Assembly: GCF_050948175.1 (NCBI RefSeq)
Contig: NC_135197.1
Location: 10,806,501-10,870,500, forward strand
Source: Xylocopa sonorina
Lineage: Eukaryota; Arthropoda; Insecta; Hymenoptera; Apidae
Length of the DNA stretch: 64,000 nt
Direction: 5' to 3'
In this document: one piece after another, positions 39,145 to 48,775 of the stretch
Position numbering within the stretch: the stretch's first letter is position 1
Layout: each line of letters begins with the position of its first letter
The notes under the pieces: generated by a model
The model's input: the letters and a program-made list of their open reading frames with translations, nothing else
Told to the model about the DNA's origin: nothing
Databases searched by the model: none
Translations under genes and position numbers: made by a program

Positions 39145-39151
39145 AGCACTG

Positions 39152-39153
39152 TA
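39152..39153. repeat. TA target-site duplication, right
   Basis: TA directly following the right terminal CACTG; partner of 37501-37502. Confidence 0.93.
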
Positions 39154-42100
39154 TTTCATCGACACCTTCGCAGTAGCATCGTACATTCCTCCAGTTCTCT
39201 TTATCAATTCACCATATCATCGAATAATCATATAATATAATCATATTCTAAAATTTTCATATCCCAAAGACGTATTTATATCGACTCGCATTCGTACAAC
39301 GAATTCAATAGCTGAATTACAGACTCGTATAATTCCCCATTTACCAGGGCATCGAGCAACTTCGAGCTCCTCTGTAGATTCCAATCAATACTTACTCCGA
39401 GAGGCACCCAACGAGCCACTCGTCGAACGTGTTTAAACCCACCCTATCCCAGGGTGTCCATGTCTACGTAAGAAGTTGGTGGCGCATCCGCGAGCACTCT
39501 CTCTCGCTCCCTAACAAGTTTGTCAAGCGATCGGACGAATTAGACGGCTCAAAAGGCGGTCGCCTTTCCCAGCCAGCAATTACGCGCACGAACGGCGGCC
39601 AGGCTGGATCGGTTGTTAACGGAAGTGGCCACTCCCGGCGCACCAGCGTTGATAATGGAACTTTTCAATCGAATTCCCCGCAATTATTCCCCACGCCGCA
39701 GCGAGGCGACGCGCGTCCGATCTCCCTGGAATCGAGCCCTCGCATTAAAAGCTCGACGACGGAGAAAAATAGTGGAAACCACTGTCTGCTAATATTTATT
39801 CGCGCGAAATTACATTTCCTCCCCTCCAAGCTCGATAAGGGAATAAAAGTCCCGCGCGGAATTCACCGATCCACCGTTTGGTCTCCAACTGCGGTGCACC
39901 CCCTCGTCGCGGTGTCCGTGTCTTGACGGTTCAACCGCGGTTACGACTGGGAAACTCCTGCCCCGACTAATGGACTCGCGAGCCATTTTGTCGACTGCGG
40001 ATGAATATTTGAATTCCATTAAGCTTCGCTAGAATTTTTCAACGTCTCGCGGTTGATAGCCACGATCGAGGCAATCGTGCTTCTAATCGCGTCAAATTGG
40101 AGCGAAATTGAAGAGGAACACGGTACAAATTCTTCGAACACACTCGAACAGACTCGACGGTGCTTCAATCGTTGTAGAACAAACATTGACATTGTGCATT
40201 GTTCGACTGAAACGCGTTTAATCTCTTTCAACCATTCGGAGAAGACAACAGAGAAGAGTGTGACATGTTTGTTGCATTCAAAGTTTTTGACATTTCTCTT
40301 CCCTCCTCTCTTAATTAGGAATTTCCACGCTTTTATTCGATTTACCTGTAATCTCGTGAATTACACCGCGAAATGTGGTCCTCTATTTTCGTTTGATCCC
40401 GTGGATACTCGATGCCATCGGAAACACTCGATATTATCGAATAATCCGTGAAAGTTGGCCCGCCATTGAAGAAACTAAACACTCCAGGCTCTCGCGGGTA
40501 TCCAAATGTTTTCCACCCTCATCGAGGATTCCTCGAAACAAGGTTCACCAATTCCAAACGCCAAACACCCGCAACATTTTCGAATTTCCGCTGCGTCGAC
40601 GCTGCTCGAACGCAGCCTTTGGTCCCTGCTCGTTTCGAGCATCGAAAAGCAGGCTCGAAAGAGCACCCCGAAAACCGATTCTCGACGACTGCCTTGACGG
40701 AAAGTTGGCCGCAGATTGCGCACGAGTTTATCAATAAGCGAGGCGATCGGTTCGAGAGACGAGCGCGTGGAAAGCTGCCTTTTAAAAGTTCCACGGGACG
40801 AGATATGAAGCGTAGCGTTCGAGAGGGTGAGAGATATCGAGATTCGTGGATTAACTTTGAAATGGATTTCCTGACGCCCCTGCGAGATTATTCGCGTGGA
40901 ATCCTCTTCGCCTCGATAAGGGAAGCTCGTCTATATCGTATCGATCTCTTGAATCGTAGCTCGCTGCAAGTGCCGCCCTTTCACCGAACGTTAGTGTCTT
41001 TAAATATCGAACGCTCCACCATCCGTACAAAACTCATGCGTAACATTTTGTCCAGCGCGCTTTCGAAACGTTTGCAAAAATTGCATCAAGCAAATGCACA
41101 CAAAATGACAAATACTCTGGCGCATTGTATTTTACAACTCTACCATTCCGCCAACAAATTATGTCCGAACCGATTATATTTTCCGTCATTCGAGGGTAGT
41201 TTCACGCGCGACTGCAGAGATACGATATTCCGGAAATGGAATGCAAATCGTGACTAGCATAATTCTCCCTTCGCGAAGAAGTGCAACGAAACTTTAAAAG
41301 CAAAACCAACGATCGCAATTTGAAAACCGACTATCAGTCTCGCCCCTAATCCCGCGCAAATTAGGCGGTACGGGCGAATAAACTGTGCCCTCGGAACGGC
41401 CGCATAAGAGGAAGGAATGGCGGCATAATCCTAACGACGGTTCCGCATAAAAATCCGGCGAGAACCTCCTGAGAACGAGCGTCTCGCGTGAACCAGGTGT
41501 GCATTAGCACCGGTTAATGCATTAGGAACGAAGGCTCAGCGGGCCTCTGTTTTCAGAGTGGCTTTTCTTGTACCGCACGCTCGATACTTTGTCCGCCGCG
41601 GCGGCGAGCCTGACTTCGCGTCACGACGCCGCCTCGCGAGGCCGCGCCCGCCCTTTAATCGACGGGGACGTAAGAGGATCGAGACGCTTAAGCTGGAATT
41701 AACAGCGGAGGCGTGTGCAACCCCCGTAATGCAACGCGTGACAAGAATTTCGCAGGAATTCCGTTTCACGTGGTCGTGGGAGCGTTTTGCGTTGGACGCG
41801 AGGGATTTGTCGTAGTCGAAGCGGAAGCGCCGCGTCGTAACACTCGTTTCGCGGTCCGAGTATCGTTCGTACGCGAGTACATAGAAATCTGCGTTACGAA
41901 ATAGGAATAATTCCTGTAGAACAGTTAACGAAATTAATTGGTACGCTTGGATGGATTACGACCTCGAGTTTGGAAATTCGTTGAGTTCTTCGATTATTAT
42001 CTCAGAAGAGGAAATGAAATCTTAAAGCGTGCTGAGAAGAAGATACCACTGGAGCGAATCGATACGATATTCAGTCGGTTGTCGTTGGAACTGAACTGGA

Positions 42101-42712
42101 ATAATATTGTTCTTTCGTTATCGAGTTATTAGATTGGAATCAGCCTCGGAAAGAGGGGGCTGTTTAAACGCGTAATTCAACCGTATTAAAAGAATCGTGC
42201 TTACGAGCCGAGATAATTCAAGAGAAATATTTCTCGTTTAAAGTAAAGAGGATCGAGTCACCCGACGAACGCTCACCGATTTTTCGTCGTTGCCTGGAAA
42301 AGCCGGACGCAGCAGTCATCGCGTAGCTCGCCGTGGTAATCCTTGCGCGCGCTAGTCTGCAACAGAATAGACGGTGGCTGGATTAAACGACAATTAGAAA
42401 TCGTTTCGAGGCACGGCCGGGCGAGCGTCGTTTCGCGCGTCGCGTTTAAAGAACCATCGGAGCGAGCCCTGCCCGCTGTGCAAACTTTGGCACGTGTTGC
42501 ACCGGAACTTCGTAGCGTTTAACGGCCCGATAAAATCTCAATTATAGCCGCATCCGCGTGTCCCGTGAGCTTCTGTCGACCGTGCACCACGTGCCGCACG
42601 GACAACGCCCGGACGCGGTCGCGATTTACTCCTGCGCGCCTCTCGATTTTACACCCCCTCGAAAAATGGACCCTCGATTCTTATTGATCACAGATGTACA
42701 TCGAGTGGTAGT

Positions 42713-42732
42713 AGTTATATAGTTATATAGTT
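42713..42732 (+). repeat. 8-bp tandem repeat AGTTATAT
   Basis: AGTTATAT twice in succession plus a partial third copy (AGTT). Confidence 0.75.
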
Positions 42733-43678
42733 TCGACGGACTCGTGGCAACTATACGTAGGTCGCGTAACGACGTGCAACTAACTCGAGTCAAGTTTATA
42801 CACCGTTAACGCGACTTTAGTGGCGACGCTTCGTGGTTCTAGATACGAGTGAACGGTGGTGCACGTGGATGGTAAATATTTGATTGTTCCCGAGGGTTTA
42901 GGGTAACAGAGGCTGGTTGTCCAACGGATACCCTAAGCGGTCGTAAAACTGTGAATCCCTGCATTGATTTACGTAGTTCTCAATTGGACACACAGTACTC
43001 CAGGAAAAGTGATGAGTACGTATCGAATAAAATTCACTCTCGAAAGGGTAAACTCGTCGAATAATGAAATTTGATCGATTTGTACGAAAGAAAATGAAAC
43101 GAATCGAGGGTGCGGGCGGATCATGGACGAACGAAATTTACAGACACGCATTACCGGGTGATTGTTAGCGGGGGCTGTAATTAACACGAGCGAAACGTCG
43201 ACGCAGCCTCCGGCTGGGATCCAGCCGGGTTGTCCGTCGATAAAATCTCAATTAGGGGTCGCGAGGCGGCCAGAGGGGTGGCAAGGTGTTCGCGAATTGA
43301 CGGTGGGACGGTATAATCGTCCGACAGATAGCGGGGAAGGGAAAACAAGGTAGCTACGGGGGTTGGAAAAGGGCAATTACCCCGCGAGCGCATCGGTTAA
43401 TGGCGCGGCCGTTGCAATTTTCCGATGCACAATGGAGCGGTGGCTATCAGCCGGCAGATTTAAGCCCTTACGCAAAGATACCGGCCGCGGAATCTGCGCT
43501 CTGGGTTTATCCCGCAGCCGTTCGATGCTGGCCGTTTCCTTCGTGTTCGACAGCGGCGGTGGGAATCCTCCGATAGCGTTCGCAGAATGGTCCATCGAAT
43601 CTCACGGCAATGTGCGTGTCTAAATGGCGTTCGCGCGAGCACCTTCGCGTTGCACGGTTAAATCGATGTGGGTGCACA

Positions 43679-43719
43679 GAGAGAAAGAGTGATAGAGAGA
43701 GAGAGGGAGGGAGTGATGG
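43679..43719 (+). repeat. GA-rich microsatellite
   Basis: Imperfect GAGA/GGGA repeats; the overlapping charged open frame is compositional. Confidence 0.85.
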
Positions 43720-45994
43720 AAGAAATTGAATTACGTACGTGCAATTGCTTTTTTCATGGCTGCTGTTTCGCAGTATACTGGCTGGTTACGGTAATTGAAA
43801 TTTTTTACGCGTCCCTCCGCGCGGACGATGGATGTAATTTTTTATTTCCATCTCGTACGCTTAAAGCGATGCCAAGGTAATTATATCGCAAATAAATTAT
43901 TGTTCTTATTAATACAAATGCGTCCGCTCGCTCTTCGCCGCGCTTCGTTGAAATAATAAACGCCCTTCGAGCCAACGCGAGCGTATAAATTAATACAATT
44001 TAATTCTCCCCCTCTGCTCCCAACCACCCCCGTTACGTTTCGAAGCGTTGCTGGCAAACGTTTCACGGCAGCCTCACAATCAGTTCCCAGCAATTTCTGA
44101 ATCAGGGTGGTATCCAAGTGTCGCGCGAGAGGGCCAGGAACCAGAACCGCGTGGAACGAGCCACGAGCATAAACGCGCGCACGGGCAGGAAGGAAAGACA
44201 ATTTCTCCAAAGTGTTCCGCTGACTTATTGGCGGTGTGAAACAGACGGTCGAGTCTCTTCGAGCGGGCCTGAGGCATTGGCTGGGCGCGAAATTTCGCCC
44301 CCGTAGGACTGAATACTAAACGCGCCTGGCGAAATTGAAGTTTCGGCAAATTGAAGCCGCCCGAGGCGGCGCTCGTCAGAGAGGATTTTGATAAAAGACT
44401 AAACGAAGTTGCGCGTCGAAATTAACCAGCCATCGAACATCGTTCCGGCTCGAGGCTGCGATCAGATGATCGCGATTCGTTTAACCCATAATACCCGCGG
44501 TATTGATTCAGCTTCGACAACGTTTCATCGGTGCCCTCTCGTGATATACGAGTGATAGAAGTTGACATACAAATGGATGCATCGGACACTTTGATGCAAC
44601 AAACTGTCCATCTTCATTTCAGCCATTTTTCCCACGAAACTGATCAGTCACATCGATGTTGACCAACGACCGCTGAAAAACTAACCGCTATCGATCAAGA
44701 CAACTGTAACGCGAAGCTTTCTGTCAAACGTCCCAGCTGCGACCACCGCGGTCATACTCGACCCTTGGACCCGTTTATTAGCTCATTTCTCTTGGCCCAG
44801 TTGAGCCTCTGAGTCCGTACCATTTCATCGAACAACCACGTCGATCTGGTACACCTCGAATTCGATGAAACGTTCGCAAAAGTGACGAGATCCTAGCGAG
44901 GACTCGAAAAGTGGAGTGTCTCGAGCAAACTACCCCGTTCGTTATCAGCTGATTCGCGAGGAGCCGCCGATATTCACGTTGCAACCCTTCCACAGTCCGC
45001 CATTAAGGTCCGAGCGTTTCGTAAACGTTCCCTTTTGTTTCTAACCCGTGGCCACCCCCTCGTTCCGCGAGGAAACTTTGAATTCACGCGTCGTTTCCGC
45101 CGGGCCAGCTCGTCGCTGAATTATCGCCGCGGAAATCCGCGCGTGGAAGTAATTACTCCCTCCTTCGAGTTGAACCCGGCCGCCACGGGCAATTAATCAC
45201 CGCCGCTGCTTATCATAATTAATCGCGACCGAATTCGCGCGGGGGAGTCCGCGAATTTTCACAGGCCGGACTTCGTTCGCGATCGGCTCGCTCGCGGTGT
45301 TCAATTCCATTTAAGACGGCGCAAAGTTACCGAAGAGGCTCGACAAACCGAAATCTCCGTACTTCCGATTGGTCTCGACAAAGCGAGCGACTGATTATGA
45401 GAAAGCAGCAGCCTTTGACCAGAAGGAAGATAAGATCTCGTTTACGTTCCGGTTTCATTTCAGAGTAAAATAAAATACGAAGCTAGCGTCCGCCATTGAA
45501 TGGACCAGAGGGGGTGGTTAATTAATATCGCGCGAGTCTAAAAACAAATTTGCCTTTAATTCCATTTCCAGTGGAAGAAACTGCGATGAAAAGGTCCGAT
45601 AAAAGGAGCTATTACAAAAATTAATAGTGGCAACCGGGTTTTATTCCGGTCTGTCGATGAACTCGGACAAACGCACACTGAATGTCCACCCCAAACGAGT
45701 GGAAACGAGAGCAGGAAAAACGATCCCCCGGGAGCCTGGCTGCCAATAAAGCACGGTTAATAACGATAATACCTCTGTTAAGGCAGAGCTGAGGGGATAC
45801 GTAACTCGCGTGTCTGCGTCAGATACGCATTATCTGTAATTTTTCCGCGCGCGCACTTATTATCGTTCGACGTACGCTGCGCGGAAGTAGATAACGCGCG
45901 ATCGAGCGATAATTATCGGTGCTCGTTTCGGGGTGTACGCGCGGAAATCGATTCGATTATTCTTCCACTGACATTTTTCCGTGACGTACGAATA

Positions 45995-46008
45995 CGCGCG
46001 CGCGCGCG
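45995..46008. repeat. (CG)7 dinucleotide run
   Basis: Seven consecutive CG. Such runs are rare in genomes that lose methylated CpG, so it supports a host with little CpG decay here. Confidence 0.85.
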
Positions 46009-46162
46009 ATACGCGATGAAACAGCCGACCGAGCGTGTATCGCAGGGGTGAAATGCGAACGCGAGAGAAATCGGAGAGCGGGTTAATCGGCGCGAGTTGC
46101 GTGCGGGAAAGAAAGGGAGCAGAACGAGTGGCCGCGCGTGTTCCAAAGTTGTTCGCCCCGCG

Positions 46163-46195
46163 GATGGCCCCGGTGAATTTATTTCCGGGGCCGTC
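46163..46195. repeat. GC-rich 11-bp hairpin (one G-T pair), 11-nt loop
   Basis: GATGGCCCCGG (46163-46173) pairs with CCGGGGCCGTC (46185-46195), eight of the pairs being consecutive G-C, around an AT-rich loop. This is the strongest GC hairpin noticed by eye. Confidence 0.6.
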
Positions 46196-47810
46196 GAGAG
46201 CGATGCGTTCGAAGAACGCTCGCGTTTTCCGCAGGATATTATTATCTCTGCTGTTTCGCGTTTGACACCGTCGCTTTCCATTCCCCCGTTTTATATAGAA
46301 CCCTCGTTGCTCGACTCGAAACACGTAAATTGAATGAAACGTTGCATTAGGGATTAACTGGTTCACGAGAGACTCTCCTTTTAATTTCAGACTCCTGAAA
46401 TAAATTTGCGATGGATAGAACAGCTTTGATTGACCTTGTTTCTGATCCTCTAGTTTTAGACACATCGACTTCTCGAAGGCTAATTTATGGAAGACTTAGA
46501 AACTGATGTATAAGAATCGTGTTTTTCATTAACGATTATTTTATAAATATATATCGACATTCATCGTTTCAATTTCCGTTTAGAACAATTTCCATTGGAT
46601 GAAAAATATTAATTTCAATTCCCAATTCGCGATTGTATCAGCGATTTCGACAGGAAACGAATTTTATCCAGAGACCCCTACTTGAAAGGCTTCCGTAGGA
46701 CGAAGGGGTGGTGCTCCAGCGATAAAGGGTATCGATAAAGAATTCGTTTCAACGTCGCACCTTCCAATCGCGATTCGACGTATCGTATACTTAGACGCGA
46801 ACGATTTAGCGACACACGCGATAATGGAGAGTCGAACTTACTTCAGAACCCGAAACGATCGGCGAGCGATCGATCTCCGCCGAAAATTCCCATTAAACTC
46901 GACTGAAGTCACGAGTGCGTTCGTTTTCGTTCCGTGTGTACGTAGCAGTTTCCTTTTATTATGCCCCACTTCCGTTCGAGCGATCCTCGATAAACTTGGG
47001 GCTAATTGTCTTTTACTGTGAACAATTAGCGGCGAAGTAGAAAGAAGCAGGGTGGGAAGATTAGAGGAAATTTGCTGGGAATTGCCGTGCTCCTCCTAAT
47101 CCCACGCTTGTCCACTATTTTAACTAGGATATAGTTAGCCGCGCGTATATTCGACTTAAACCGCGAGTGCATTAAAAGTAGCGGAAGAGGAAGGCAACGA
47201 AAATGCGAGCACGAATAAGTTCGAAGCTGCCGCCTTTACTACAACCGGACGGAGAGGCTAAATAATTAATTCCTCGAGCAATAGCTGTTACGTATTTATG
47301 CTGAAGCGAGTATTCGAGAGGAAAATGTAGATTGCAGCCTTTCGAAACTGAACTTCCGTGTAACGAACACTTCAACGACGATGAGGACGGGTAACGCTGA
47401 CTGTCTTGCAGATTATTTACCGAAAATCTACTTTGCGATTAGCGTCGAAGTACAAATACTGTGCAAAATGAATTTCGTTTCAATTTCCTGATTCCTAATG
47501 CAATTCTATGGTAAACAAGTGACTCTTTGACACTTCGAGTCTTCGTCCTCCTCCCGTTTATCATCATCGCTAAAAGGAGGCGGTGGAAAGGACCAAAGGG
47601 AGAGAAGGACAGAGTGTATCTCGAGGACAAAGAGTTAACTCTGAATTTCCTCTGTCCTGTTAATTACACCGTAAACTGATTCAAAAATCGCGAGCATCGC
47701 CAGCTGGACGATTCAGAGGAACGATATCGCGGAATATTTACAGACGTAAATCAGGCCCCCGCCAACGAGTCGCGGAAACAGGAACGTAGGATAGAGCAGC
47801 TGAAATTTTT

Positions 47811-47847
47811 CAATAAAACCAGAGCCGCACACGGCAGGTGGTCAGTC
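47811..47847 (+). promoter_or_regulatory. Candidate core promoter: TATA-like box plus initiator
   Basis: AATAAAA (47812-47818) lies about 31 bp before the A of TCAGTC (47842-47847), a perfect arthropod initiator. The spacing is canonical. The next ATG (47893), 49 bp downstream, has a good context (GAAAG before ATGG). The TATA element lacks its first T. No DPE stands at the exact position, though AGATC lies a few bases early. Confidence 0.25.
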
Positions 47848-47892
47848 GGTTCACCGCCGACATCGAAGATCGAATTTTCCAGCGAGTGAAAG

Positions 47893-48135
47893 ATGGAACC
47901 GGTGGAGAAGCAATTTGCAATGCCCAGGTTGGCCAACGGTGTACGAAAACCCGGCGTTTTCTTCGGCCCGTTTTTAATTTCGTCACCAACCCTGACCACT
48001 TGGAAGCAAATCGTTTCGCTGCTGCAACCGGTTCGATACATTTTTCTTCCAACCTCCGTGGAAACCTCAACACGCTACCAAACTTATGTTCGATCTCCTC
48101 TAATTCGACGTGAGAGTAATTGGAAAATTCCTTAG
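47893..48135 (+). other. Candidate small ORF (80 codons) behind a core-promoter-like pair
   Basis: Starts MEPVEKQFAMPRLANG and runs 80 codons to TAG. The middle is moderately hydrophobic (VFFGPFLISS, IVSLLQPVRYIFLP), but there is no clear signal peptide or known domain. The promoter geometry upstream and the start context are what single it out. Against it, the opposite strand is open for 244 codons over the same bases, and another plus frame (47838-48113) is also open. The segment is therefore simply poor in stop codons. Confidence 0.15.
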
Positions 48136-48764
48136 ATGCTGAACGATCAAACGACGCGAACTGCATTCTCTCGCTTAAATCACCTGGCGTTAATAAACAC
48201 GAGTCAGCATAAACACGATGACTCGAGCATCGACTAGCCGATATCGAAACCGAAAGTTGGAGGAACGGATGGCGCTTGGGATGGTTGGAAATTGCTCGCG
48301 TCCGGGCAACGTACGTGGCGAAAATTTTTCCGATAAACGGAGCTATGATGCCGGCGGTGAAGCAATTTCTGACTGGCATTCCTCGGTCAGTTCCATCGGT
48401 GGTACGCGTCGCGAGGCTGCAGCTCGAGTTATCTCTGATCCATTCCGGTCGTGCTGCAACGTCTGACCTGTGAATGGTGTACGCGCGATACGCTTCACGA
48501 GCGTCCGGCTCAGGGCTCGAGTACGCTCGATAGACCGTAAACACCGCCGGAAGACGTCAGTCGCGAGGACTTCGATGAATCACGCTCGAGATGCGAATCG
48601 AATTCGATCCTCGATATAAATTTCAATCTCTCTTTCAGCTTCGATGGTGTCGACGATGTTTTTTAATGATTCTTTGAACCCTTTTAATTCAACGCGAAGA
48701 GATTCCTCGCGAGACGTCTGCGAAGTGTACCACGTTCGACGCGTAGGTTAAAGTAAGAGTGACC

Positions 48765-48775
48765 AAAATGGCGGC
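48765..48775 (+). promoter_or_regulatory. YY1/Pho-like site AAAATGGCGGC
   Basis: CAAAATGGCGGCGG matches the AANATGGCGGC motif bound by YY1 in vertebrates and by the related Pho in flies, often found just downstream of transcription starts. A shorter relative, AAAATGGCGGA, is at about 53428. The ATG in it opens only eight codons. Confidence 0.25.

Larger units (their letters stand above)
37503..39151 (-). mobile_element. Complete Tc1-like DNA transposon (IR/DR type), apparently intact
   Basis: A 1,649-bp cut-and-paste transposon. It begins CAGTGCTGG and ends with the exact reverse complement, and is flanked on both sides by the dinucleotide TA, the target site duplicated by the Tc1/mariner superfamily. 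Its terminal inverted repeats are 221 bp each and matched perfectly when read against each other line by line. Between them lies a single uninterrupted transposase gene on the minus strand, with about 29 bp after its stop and about 149 bp before its start. The element is far more AT-rich and CpG-poor than the DNA around it, which makes its borders obvious. Perfect repeats plus an open reading frame without stops or frameshifts indicate very recent insertion or gene conversion, and potential autonomy. The family (Tc1, DD34E) is certain from the protein; no named subfamily is claimed. Confidence 0.97.
38931..39151 (-). repeat. Right terminal inverted repeat of the Tc1-like element (221 bp)
   Basis: Perfect inverted copy of 37503-37723. 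On the minus strand it lies upstream of the transposase start, so it may contribute promoter sequence as well as the two transposase-binding words (38931-38949 and 39126-39144). Confidence 0.97.
39154..47000. other. Host non-coding DNA after the transposon
   Basis: The first 150 bp are unusually AT-rich for the host (repeated ATCATAT words) but are outside the element's repeats. The longest host frame of the window is here (269 codons, 40448-41257 plus). It has no recognised domain, and for part of its length both strands are open in other frames. Confidence 0.6.

Noticed and set aside
42222..42235. 14-bp perfect palindrome GAGAAATATTTCTC
   Set aside because: Several of this length are expected by chance.
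45860..46465. 201-codon minus-strand open frame
   Set aside because: Arginine-rich, overlaps the (CG)7 run and the GC hairpin, and is shadowed by other open frames.
47810..48544. 244-codon minus-strand open frame
   Set aside because: No recognised domain, and several other frames on both strands are open over the same bases; best explained by few stop codons.
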